This document shows, in pieces, positions 1 to 7,537 of a stretch of DNA of 44,955 nucleotides. Made by a program: the position numbers and the translations under genes. The stretch is from Melioribacter roseus (GTDB taxonomy: Bacteria; Bacteroidota; Ignavibacteria; Ignavibacteriales; Melioribacteraceae): assembly GCA_020722085.1 (NCBI GenBank), contig DYLN01000014.1, positions 1 through 44,955 on the forward strand, written 5' to 3'. The notes below the pieces were generated by a model. The model made no database searches. It saw only the letters and a list, made by a program, of their open reading frames with translations, and had not been told where the DNA came from. Positions within the stretch are counted from its first letter, which is position 1. Each line of letters begins with the position of its first letter.

Positions 1-30
1 TTGGTCACCCTTGATATTTGAAATGAATTA

Positions 31-139
31 TTTTCTACAATAATATGACCTCTACGAGGTCGGTAGAAAAAACTTCGTAGAAGTTTTATTATAGTAGTAT
101 AAGTTTAACACCACAAACCAAACATCCTTGTAGAGGATG
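31..139. repeat. Row of short palindromes (three hairpins)
   Basis: Three short inverted repeats follow one another. GACCTCTACGAGGTC (47-61) sits inside an outer TTTTCTAC/GTAGAAAA stem (31-38 with 63-70). AACTTCGTAGAAGTT is at 71-85, and CATCC-ttgta-gaGGATG at 123-139. All three centre on a CTACG/CGTAG/TGTAG core, which suggests diverged units of one repeat family. No protein-like frame was seen. They could act as RNA hairpins or be remnants of a dispersed intergenic repeat; the sequence alone does not decide. Confidence 0.6.
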
Positions 140-337
140 AATTATAACAATTCTAAATTGTGTTAATCCCAAATAATTACAACAGTTATACGTACTGGGC
201 AGCAATTGAACCTTAGTAAGACTGCATTACCTTCCTAAAACCCGACCTTATTACCTTATGGATAGAAGGACAAATAAAGCCAAAAATAGAACTAATTAAT
301 TTTGTTATTAATGCTATATTATGATTTACGCACTTAT

Positions 338-457
338 CCCGATGTGTGTCCCGATGTTTTTAATCGGGGCTTTTTATCGGGGTTAGAAAGGTAAGAATCT
401 GATTTCTGTTTTTCTTTTATAAGGACACAGTTACTTTCCCCCGACAAGATGTCGGGG
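338..457. repeat. CCCGAT/ATCGGG and CCCCGACA/TGTCGGGG palindromes
   Basis: CCCGATG occurs twice (338-344, 350-356) and is followed by two ATCGGGG units (363-369, 376-382), so two nested hairpins can form. A perfect 8-bp palindrome, CCCCGACA-aga-TGTCGGGG, follows at 439-457. Its CCGACA/TGTCGG core is also one of the internal stems of the 185-bp element at 5181 and 39134, so these may be related dispersed repeats. The rest of 1-606 shows no gene. Confidence 0.55.
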
Positions 458-606
458 ACGAGTTTCGAATCCTATTGCATAATTTGGGATTAAAAACAAA
501 TAAACAAACTACACTTTTTGTAATTGCTAACGACGTAGTTGTTGAATTTTAGGGAATGAATGGATAAGTTATACAAGAATAAAATAGGTACAACGATGGA
601 ACAACA

Positions 607-813
607 ATGTCACTCGATCAAGTGCTGGACAATGCGTCAAAGTTGCCGCTCGATGAGCAATTAATGCTTGCCGAAATAATTAAAAAGAGAGTAATTGAAC
701 AGAGGAGAAGAGAAATTGCAAGCTCTGTAAAAGAAAGAGTGGAAAAATATAAAAGCGGCAAAGCTAAGACCGGTTCAATCAATGATCTTATAAGAGAACT
801 AGAAGACGAATAA
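607..813 (+). CDS. Antitoxin-like small protein (type II TA module)
   Basis: A 68-residue, highly charged protein. The N-terminal part, with LPLDEQLMLAEII at residues 14-26, resembles addiction-module component proteins that precede RelE-type toxins in Bacteroidota/Chlorobi. The C-terminal half is basic and then acidic, as expected for a toxin-wrapping tail. The ATG at 607 has GGAAC just upstream. The stop overlaps the next start as TAATG, so translational coupling with the downstream toxin-like gene is likely. Its role as antitoxin is inferred from size, position and family resemblance. Confidence 0.65.
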   Translation: MSLDQVLDNASKLPLDEQLMLAEIIKKRVIEQRRREIASSVKERVEKYKSGKAKTGSINDLIRELEDE

Positions 814-1076
814 TGAATATTTACTGGACTTCTTCTTTTAAGAGAGGCTACAAAAAAGTTATCAATAAATATACGCAGCATAAAAAGGATGTTTTAAAGA
901 CTCTTCGAGAATTAAGGGGAAATCCATTTTCACCGAATCTTAAAACCCACAAACTGAAAGGTGTATTAGAAGGCAGCTATGCTTGTTCGGTTGAATATAA
1001 TTTGAGGATTGTTTTTAACCTGGCACAAAATCCAAATTCATATTCTACTACAAACTCAAAAATTTCTGTTGTTTGA
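813..1076 (+). CDS. RelE/YafQ-type toxin, probably C-terminally frameshifted
   Basis: Residues 1-71 follow the RelE/ParE-superfamily pattern: a basic helix, L..LRGNPFSPNLKTHKLKG, then S-Y-A-C-S-V-E-Y-N-L-R-I-V-F. Members of this family act as ribosome-dependent mRNA endonucleases. The family normally ends with a hydrophobic strand and a D-I-G-[ST]-H-D-E-V-Y-like motif. Here the frame instead runs into NSYSTTNSKISVV and stops at 1074. The +1 frame over the same bases (about 1057-1083) reads KFLLFDI, which looks like the missing strand, so a base was probably lost or gained near 1030-1055. The toxin is therefore probably impaired or inactive. The gene overlaps the antitoxin by one base. Confidence 0.6.
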   Translation: MNIYWTSSFKRGYKKVINKYTQHKKDVLKTLRELRGNPFSPNLKTHKLKGVLEGSYACSVEYNLRIVFNLAQNPNSYSTTNSKISVV

Positions 1077-1135
1077 TATCGTTATATTTTTGACGATTTT
1101 TTGATAAATTAAAATTGCACTTTGAAAACTATCGG

Positions 1136-4057
1136 ATGAAATTTCTTTTTAAGCCGAATATAACGCCTAAAATTCTCACCGGAATAATCGTGCTTTATTT
1201 TATTCCTTTAATTTTATTTGCACAGCAACAAAGCGAAGTAGAAAGTTTTAAAAGAATTGCACTCCAGCATATACAGGCAGGGCGCTACGGAGAAGCCATT
1301 GATCAGCTTAATAAATATATTTCTGCAAGACCCCGGGAAGCCGAAGGGTATAATTTAAGAGCTCGATGTTATGAAAAACGTTCCCAGTACGAAAACGCTG
1401 TAGTAGATTACAGAAGAGCAATTGCACTTGAATCTGAAGCAGGCAGAAAAGCTGAGTACGAAAACAATCTTAGACGCGTTCAAGAAGTATGGTATGCACT
1501 CCTTCAAAAAAAAATTGAAGGGCATCTCCGCGAAATTGCAATCAATCCTAACAACCCCGTTAATTATTTGGAAATAGGAAAATCATACAGAAATATGGAA
1601 ATATGGGATAAGGCGGAGGAATGGTATGATAAATACTTAGAAAAAGATAACAATGCATCTCCCGACGAAATTATTCGTTACACGGAAATTTTAGCCAAGA
1701 CAGGTCACATACAAAAAGGAGAAAAAATATTAAAGACTTACGTCGAAAAATATCCTGAGGACTGGCGGCTCTGGAGTCGTTACGGGTATTTTACTCTCTG
1801 GCTTGCTAAATATCAAATCGCAAAAAAAGCATTTGAAACAGCACTTAGTTTTAAACCGTTTTTTCAGGAAGCGCAAGATGGACTGGATATTGTAAACAAA
1901 GAAGCTTATGTAACACTTCAAAACCCGCGTGCTTTTGAAAAAGTTTACCCCATCGACCGCTATTACAATATCTTAAAAAGAAAACCCGATGATATAAATA
2001 CAAGATACAAGTTAATAGATGAACTACTTAAAAGTGGAAGATATCAGGAAGCATATCAGCAAATTAATTTAATTGGAATTACGAACAGCGGCGACCCGAA
2101 ATATCAGGAGACTTATGATAAAGTAACAAAGCTGCGCGACCAGTTTATTCAAGAGAAAATTGAAGAGTACAAAAAAATTCTTGAGAAAAATCCCGATGAT
2201 AAAAAAGCTCTTGACCAGATTGCGGTTTATTATGATGAACTTCAGCAGTACGAAGATGCTCTCGATTATTTGAATAAATATTTTGAAAAATATCCCGATG
2301 AAAAAGATCCGCAGCTTCTGTACCGTTATGCAAAAGTTCTAGCTTGGAACCGCAATTTTGATCAGTCCCTTCGTGTAGCCGATAAACTTTTGCAGGATTA
2401 TCCGACAAATGCCGACTACCAGCTTCTTCGAGCGCAGGTTTCTGTATGGACGGGTCAGGATATTGATCTTGCGAATAAATTATTGGCTGAGATAATTAAG
2501 AAACAGCCAAACAATCTCGACGCTTTGATTGCTATGGGTTCATTAAAATTAATTCAAAGAGATTTTGCAGCAGCCCAGGATTATGCAAATAAAGCAAAAA
2601 CATTGGCACCCGGAAATCCCGATGCTGCTAAGCTGCAATCTAATATCGATTGGCAGAAATTGCGTGCAGAAGAAGAAAAGCTTTATTCTATTCTGGAAGA
2701 CGGCAGAAGAAAAGTTTTGGATCACGACTGTGAGGCAGCACTTCCTTATTACGAAGAATACATGTCAAAAGCCGAACCGAATGTTTTGATTCAAAAAGAA
2801 TACGGCGATGTTCTCTTCTGTGCAAAACACTATCAAAAAGCTCTGGATGTATACAACAATGTTCTTTCCCACGGCTACAATTTTGATGCTGCTATGCAGC
2901 GCGCCAAATTGTATTATGCTATGGGTGATTCTTTAGCAGCCGTGCGCGAATTCAAAGACTTGGTGAAAGAAGATTCTTCCAGCTTTGACGCAAATCTTTA
3001 TCTTGCCGATTCATACGCTAAAGCCGGCGAATATGATTCAGCCCGAACAATTTACAATACAATGCTTCGTACGTGGGATCTCGATTCAACGGAAACGAAA
3101 ATGATTACGGATCGTAAAGGGTGGCTGCCCGTTACCGGACTTGCAGCAATTTTTGAAACATTTCCTAATTATGTCGGTCTGGCCCCTATCTCGCAGTATT
3201 ATGCTGATAATGAAAGTTTGAGATTGACAAATTTCGGCAGCAGACTGGAATTGGGGCTGACCAATTTTATCACCTTGGGGGTTTCTTATGTTAAGACATT
3301 TGTTAAAGCAAATCCCGTCGTTCTGGATCAAAACGTAATTAATTCAATTTATTATACAGGTAGTAGAAGATTCACCACTTTCAAAGGGCATGTATTTTTT
3401 AAATTTTCTCCTTATATAACAGCCGGTGCTGGTTTCGGATCTGCAAATTCAGAAGGTTATTTTATACGCGATGATAAAGACGCATTTTTTAGATATGAAA
3501 GAAAGGATACTGCATCACTAACATTTAATTATCAAAACTCGGACGCGGCAATAATTCTTTATTCACCCTACTTAACCGACATTCGTTACTATGCAAGTTT
3601 GTACAGAGCAGGTGGCTACTTTATTCATCGTGAAGGACTTAAACTGGAAGGTTCGTTTCAGTATGTTTCTGTGACGGATAATAACGAAGGAAATGATCTT
3701 TATTTGAGAATCGGTTATTATTTTTATAAAAATCTGATAGTTGGATATGAATACTATTACACAAATTATAAATTCAAGTCGTCTTTTTATTATTCACCGA
3801 AAAATTTTGAATCACATAGTATCTTTGTCGATAATGAACTCGAAAAGAAAAAAGATTTAAGGGTAACACTTGGCGGCAAGCTGGGATTTATTCCACAAAA
3901 CAGTTTTGTCGCACTTGAAGGGCATGTGGAAGTATATTATCAGCCGATTAGAAATTTTACATTCAGCGGAAGAATTGGGGCGGGAAGCACTTCAAGATAC
4001 GATTCGAGCTACAGATATTTTTCGGGTCAATTGACCGCGTACTGGACAATCTTTTAA
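1136..4057 (+). CDS. TPR-repeat protein with C-terminal outer-membrane beta-barrel
   Basis: About 973 residues from the ATG at 1136. The track's TTG at 1115 adds seven residues before the signal peptide, so the ATG is preferred. A signal peptide (GIIVLYFIPLILFAQQ) is followed by TPR repeats to roughly residue 650, for example AGRYGEAIDQLNKYISARP and YEDALDYLNKYFEKYPDE. The last 300 residues alternate aromatic and polar residues (YYFYKNLIVGYEYYYTNY) and end in ...AYWTIF, with a terminal Phe, as outer-membrane barrels do. Families with this order (YaiO-like, PgaA-like) tie periplasmic TPR scaffolds to export of surface polymers; that role is inference. The M23 peptidase starts 30 bp downstream on the same strand. 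Confidence 0.8.
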   Translation: MKFLFKPNITPKILTGIIVLYFIPLILFAQQQSEVESFKRIALQHIQAGRYGEAIDQLNKYISARPREAEGYNLRARCYEKRSQYENAVVDYRRAIALESEAGRKAEYENNLRRVQEVWYALLQKKIEGHLREIAINPNNPVNYLEIGKSYRNMEIWDKAEEWYDKYLEKDNNASPDEIIRYTEILAKTGHIQKGEKILKTYVEKYPEDWRLWSRYGYFTLWLAKYQIAKKAFETALSFKPFFQEAQDGLDIVNKEAYVTLQNPRAFEKVYPIDRYYNILKRKPDDINTRYKLIDELLKSGRYQEAYQQINLIGITNSGDPKYQETYDKVTKLRDQFIQEKIEEYKKILEKNPDDKKALDQIAVYYDELQQYEDALDYLNKYFEKYPDEKDPQLLYRYAKVLAWNRNFDQSLRVADKLLQDYPTNADYQLLRAQVSVWTGQDIDLANKLLAEIIKKQPNNLDALIAMGSLKLIQRDFAAAQDYANKAKTLAPGNPDAAKLQSNIDWQKLRAEEEKLYSILEDGRRKVLDHDCEAALPYYEEYMSKAEPNVLIQKEYGDVLFCAKHYQKALDVYNNVLSHGYNFDAAMQRAKLYYAMGDSLAAVREFKDLVKEDSSSFDANLYLADSYAKAGEYDSARTIYNTMLRTWDLDSTETKMITDRKGWLPVTGLAAIFETFPNYVGLAPISQYYADNESLRLTNFGSRLELGLTNFITLGVSYVKTFVKANPVVLDQNVINSIYYTGSRRFTTFKGHVFFKFSPYITAGAGFGSANSEGYFIRDDKDAFFRYERKDTASLTFNYQNSDAAIILYSPYLTDIRYYASLYRAGGYFIHREGLKLEGSFQYVSVTDNNEGNDLYLRIGYYFYKNLIVGYEYYYTNYKFKSSFYYSPKNFESHSIFVDNELEKKKDLRVTLGGKLGFIPQNSFVALEGHVEVYYQPIRNFTFSGRIGAGSTSRYDSSYRYFSGQLTAYWTIF

Positions 4058-4086
4058 CAATTTTACAAACAAACAATGTTGCTGTC

Positions 4087-4926
4087 ATGAAATCAAAAAT
4101 TTCATTCCTATTTATTTTGTTTTTTTTGTGTCTTTCTTTCCACGAGGTGAGTTCTCATATATATCCGCAAGAAATTAAGTTGATCGGCAAAGCTGAACCC
4201 GGCGGAGTTTTGATTGGCGAAGCAAAAAATATTAAGTCTGTTCTGTTAGATGGCGACGAAATCGGTTTTGACGAGCGCGGTTATTTCTTAGTCGGATTTG
4301 ACAGAGACGCAAAAGGTACACATACAATTAGAGTAATTTTTAATGATGGGGAATCAGAAATAAAAAAAATAACTCTTGCAAAACGAAAGTATGTTATTCA
4401 AAGATTAAAAATTGCAGAGAAGTATGTAACGCCGCCTTCTTCTGAACTTCCGAGAATTGAAGAAGAAGCCGAAAGAATGAAAGAGGCGAGAAAGAAAATT
4501 GGAATTATTGATACTGCATTTTATGCAAGCGGCTTTGTGCGTCCCGTTGAAGGGGGAAGAATTACAAGTATTTTTGGGAGTCAAAGAATATTGAATGGTG
4601 TACCGAAAAGCCCGCATAACGGAATTGACTTTGCAGTTGACGAAGGTACGCCTGTGCTTGCTGCTGCTGACGGCATTGTGACAATTGCCGGCAATAATTT
4701 TTATTACAATGGGAATTTTGTTTTGCTTGATCACGGACAAGGATTGAATACAGTATATTTACATATGAGTAAGCTGAATGTGCAAACCGGAACTAAAGTA
4801 AAAAAAGGAGAGATAATCGGCTGGGTCGGCTCGACCGGCAGGGCGACCGGTTCACATTTGCACTGGGGCGCACAATGGTTTACAAAAAGAATCGACCCGA
4901 TGGTTTTGTTGAATCTGAAATTTTAA
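4087..4926 (+). CDS. M23 family (LytM-type) zinc metallopeptidase
   Basis: A 279-residue exported protein: signal peptide (about 1-23), a small beta-rich region, a charged helix (about 103-137), then an M23 domain from about residue 150. The metal and catalytic residues are visible: H177-x3-D181 in PHNGIDFAVDEGTP, H226 in YLHM, and H257-L-H259 in GSHLHWG. M23 enzymes cut peptide crossbridges in peptidoglycan in the periplasm. The intact zinc site predicts an active enzyme rather than an EnvC/NlpD-type degenerate activator. It lies 30 bp after the TPR/barrel gene and is probably co-transcribed with it. Confidence 0.9.
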   Translation: MKSKISFLFILFFLCLSFHEVSSHIYPQEIKLIGKAEPGGVLIGEAKNIKSVLLDGDEIGFDERGYFLVGFDRDAKGTHTIRVIFNDGESEIKKITLAKRKYVIQRLKIAEKYVTPPSSELPRIEEEAERMKEARKKIGIIDTAFYASGFVRPVEGGRITSIFGSQRILNGVPKSPHNGIDFAVDEGTPVLAAADGIVTIAGNNFYYNGNFVLLDHGQGLNTVYLHMSKLNVQTGTKVKKGEIIGWVGSTGRATGSHLHWGAQWFTKRIDPMVLLNLKF

Positions 4927-5180
4927 AGATAAGCCGCGAATGCGCGAATTTTATTTTGTTAGTTTTATAGATATGCTCGAGAAAATTTATTGCAGTGAGC
5001 GCTAATAGGGTAGAAGAGTTGTCTATTCTAATAATGAGATAATTCAAAAGTATTCAGCGTTTGAATAATGGTCTTTTCCGAATAAGGCTGCGCAAATTTT
5101 TCAGCTAATGGTATTTGACTTTTTTAATTGATATCAACTATTCAGAGGTTTCAACTCATAATTTAGAATAAATTTAAAAA

Positions 5181-5365
5181 CTTACATTACGCAGAATGTT
5201 AATTGGAATTGCCACGAGCTTTAGCTCGTGGATTAATGAACACCCAAAAGACGGCTTTAGCCACATTAATTACGAAAAATGGTGCTAAAGCACGAAATTT
5301 TGTCTTAATTTGGTTCCCGACATAAATGTCGGCGCTATTAAATAACTACCATTGCGTAAGGTGAG
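5181..5365. mobile_element. 185-bp MITE-like element, copy 1
   Basis: It matches 39134-39318 over all 185 bp with three differences (5181, 5183, 5292) and no gaps. The ends are imperfect terminal inverted repeats: left CTTACATTACGCA, right reading inward CTCACCTTACGCA. A 7-bp direct repeat TTAAAAA flanks it (5174-5180 and 5366-5372), as expected for a target-site duplication. Internal palindromes are CCACGAGC-ttta-GCTCGTGG (5212-5231), GCTTTAGC paired with GCTAAAGC, and CCGACA-taaa-TGTCGG (5317-5332). It is too short to encode a transposase, so it would have to be mobilised in trans. The rest of the 4927-5380 gap shows no gene. Confidence 0.8.
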
Positions 5366-5380
5366 TTAAAAAAATATTTC

Positions 5381-5920
5381 TCAAATTTTATCAGAAGTTG
5401 TGATTACTGCACCAGCTTTTTCCATTTCTAAAAATGCATTTTCAACGTCATTCTTGTGTTGATAAATTCCCTCGACAGCATCTTTAATAACAAAAGTTTT
5501 AAATCCATTTTTAATTGCATCAAGTACAGTCTGCTTAACGCAATATTCAGCTGTCAATCCTGTTATATAGAGCATATCAACACTATTCAGTCTTAAATAT
5601 TCTGAAAGGTTTTCATTTGTGGCTTCGAATGCTGAGTAGCCATCATCTTTATTTCCAGTTCCCTTTAGAAAAACTTTGTTAATCTTCTCTGAATTTAGCT
5701 CTTTCGGGAATTCAGCTCCATTAGTTCCTTGTACGCAATGTACTGGCCATTTTTCAAAGTGAACTGTTTTTTCAGGGTGCCAATCTTTTGATGCTAACAC
5801 AAAATCGAATTTATCCATAATTTTATTTAATATCGGTATAATGATATTGCCTTTCGGAGTCGGTAATGCTCCCTGAGGCAGGAAATCGTTTTGTAAATCT
5901 ACTATGAATAATGCTTTCAT
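5381..5920 (-). CDS. pncA: Nicotinamidase
   Basis: A 179-residue isochorismatase-fold hydrolase that converts nicotinamide to nicotinate for NAD salvage in the cytoplasm. The catalytic triad can be read off: D8 (FIVDLQNDF), K86 (VFLKGTG) and C127 (TAEYCVKQT). Metal-site residues are D46 and H48 (KDWHPE) and H61 (WPVHCVQGT). The length is slightly short of the usual 180-215, but no motif is missing. It starts 13 bp after the end of pncB, which supplies the next pathway step, so the two form an operon transcribed pncB then pncA. Confidence 0.95.
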   Translation of the reverse strand: MKALFIVDLQNDFLPQGALPTPKGNIIIPILNKIMDKFDFVLASKDWHPEKTVHFEKWPVHCVQGTNGAEFPKELNSEKINKVFLKGTGNKDDGYSAFEATNENLSEYLRLNSVDMLYITGLTAEYCVKQTVLDAIKNGFKTFVIKDAVEGIYQHKNDVENAFLEMEKAGAVITTSDKI

Positions 5921-5933
5921 TTTATATCTCCTT

Positions 5934-7343
5934 TCATTTGTTCATAACTAATTCGTCTCTTAAGTTCATTAGTTTTTTACTTATTCCGACCTTGTAAATA
6001 TGTGGAAACTCAAATCTTTTGTGTTCATCTGGAAGCTGAGAAAATCGAAATTGTAAGTAATCAGAAATTTCCTTAATTGATTTTTGTTTAAATTTTACTC
6101 TGCCATCTTCAAAAACTTCTGAAATGATTTTTTCTTTCTTAAAACTTGCTACCGAGCATTTTTTATTGGGATTGTGTGGATGAAAAATTATATTAATCTC
6201 ATCATCAACTTCATCTTCAAGAGCAATAGCGTCGGCATAAAATTTATCTTCTCCATTAAAGTATCTTATAATTTTTTTCTTTCCGGGAAGTGTAACTTTA
6301 GCTAAATCTTCGGATAATTTAATTGTTGGTTTATTATCGATAGAAGTAATTTTATAAACGCCGTCAAGTGCAGCGTCTTTTTGCCCGGTAATCAAATTTG
6401 TTCCAACGCCGAAAGCATCGATTGGAGCTCCTTGTTCAATAAGACTTTTTATTAAATACTCATCAAGTTGATTTGAGGCGATAATTTTCACATAGTTCAG
6501 TCCGGCATCGTCGAGCATTTTTCTTGCTTTTTTAGAAAGATAAGCTAAGTCGCCGCTGTCTAATCTAATTGCCGATAATTTATAACCTTTTCGTTCCATT
6601 TCTTTTGCAACGGTTATTGCATTTGGAACACCACTTTTTAATGTGTCGTACGTATCAACTAGCAAAACACAATTATTTGGATACAGTTCAGCAAATTTTC
6701 TAAAAGCGGTAAGTTCACTTTCAAAACTTTGTATCCATGAGTGAGCCTGTGTACCCGTTGGAATTAAATTGTATAAAAAAGCGCTGTATACGTTTGAAGT
6801 ATTATCCATTCCTCCAATAACGGCAGCTCTACTTGCATAGATTGCTGCTAGTCCTTGAGCCCTTCTTAAACCAAAATCGGCTAATTTTTTTTCTTTAGCT
6901 GAATATCTTAATCTCCGAGCTTTTGTTGCAATAAGTGATTCAAAATTAATTACATTCAATAAAATGGATTCGAGCAGTTGAGTTTCAATTAGATTTCCCT
7001 CGACTCGCATAACTGGTTCGTAAGGGAAAACACATTCACCTTCATTAACTGAATAAATGTTTCCAGAGAACTCAAAATTTTTTAAATAATCAAGAAATTC
7101 GGATTTGAATCCAAGCTTTTTTAGATAATCAATTGATTGTTCACTGAATTTAAAGTTGCTTATTAATTCAAGAAGGTCTTGCAATCCAGCAAAAACAGTA
7201 TACCCAGAATCAAACGGATTTTTTCTGAAAAAATAATCGAAGTTAGCAAAAACATTATTTCTTCCGCTCAAAAAATAGCCTTGAGCCATTATTAGTTCGT
7301 AATAATCGAGATATAGTCCAAGATTTTCATTTACTTTGATCAT
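5934..7343 (-). CDS. pncB: Nicotinate phosphoribosyltransferase
   Basis: A 469-residue enzyme that joins nicotinate to PRPP with ATP, giving nicotinate mononucleotide for NAD salvage. Family marks are DFGLRRAQG (156-164), GTQAHSW with the conserved His201, AIRLDSGDLAYLS, and FGVGTNLITG near the phosphoribosyl site. Length and motifs fit the bacterial PncB family. It is the first gene of a two-gene operon with pncA. The 194 bp upstream (7344-7537) shows no gene and no clear promoter. Confidence 0.94.
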   Translation of the reverse strand: MIKVNENLGLYLDYYELIMAQGYFLSGRNNVFANFDYFFRKNPFDSGYTVFAGLQDLLELISNFKFSEQSIDYLKKLGFKSEFLDYLKNFEFSGNIYSVNEGECVFPYEPVMRVEGNLIETQLLESILLNVINFESLIATKARRLRYSAKEKKLADFGLRRAQGLAAIYASRAAVIGGMDNTSNVYSAFLYNLIPTGTQAHSWIQSFESELTAFRKFAELYPNNCVLLVDTYDTLKSGVPNAITVAKEMERKGYKLSAIRLDSGDLAYLSKKARKMLDDAGLNYVKIIASNQLDEYLIKSLIEQGAPIDAFGVGTNLITGQKDAALDGVYKITSIDNKPTIKLSEDLAKVTLPGKKKIIRYFNGEDKFYADAIALEDEVDDEINIIFHPHNPNKKCSVASFKKEKIISEVFEDGRVKFKQKSIKEISDYLQFRFSQLPDEHKRFEFPHIYKVGISKKLMNLRDELVMNK

Positions 7344-7537
7344 AGAGAATTTTTTTTATTAAACTTATAAAATTTTATGATTTTTGTACTACACTATTGA
7401 TAATTTAGAAACTTGCTTCATATAAGCAAATGGTCTTTTCCAAAGTATGCTTTGCACAATTTTGTTTCTAACTACTGTGAGCAGTAACCTTCGGAAAAAC
7501 TTCTTCTGTCAGCTATTTCCTCTTCTATCAGCTTTTT

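Noticed and set aside
31-139. Possible CRISPR-like array
   Set aside because: The repeats are short palindromes with different arms and irregular spacing, with no constant repeat plus unique spacers and no cas genes.
462-472. GTTTCGAATCC, resembling a tRNA T-loop
   Set aside because: The flanking bases do not form a T-stem, and no acceptor or anticodon arm could be found around it.
4405-4740. 111-codon minus-strand ORF opposite the M23 gene
   Set aside because: Shadow of a well-supported gene on the plus strand.
5067-7441. Shared 13-mer AATGGTCTTTTCC at 5067-5079 and 7429-7441
   Set aside because: The match is short and the flanks diverge quickly; a chance or very old repeat cannot be told apart in AT-rich DNA.
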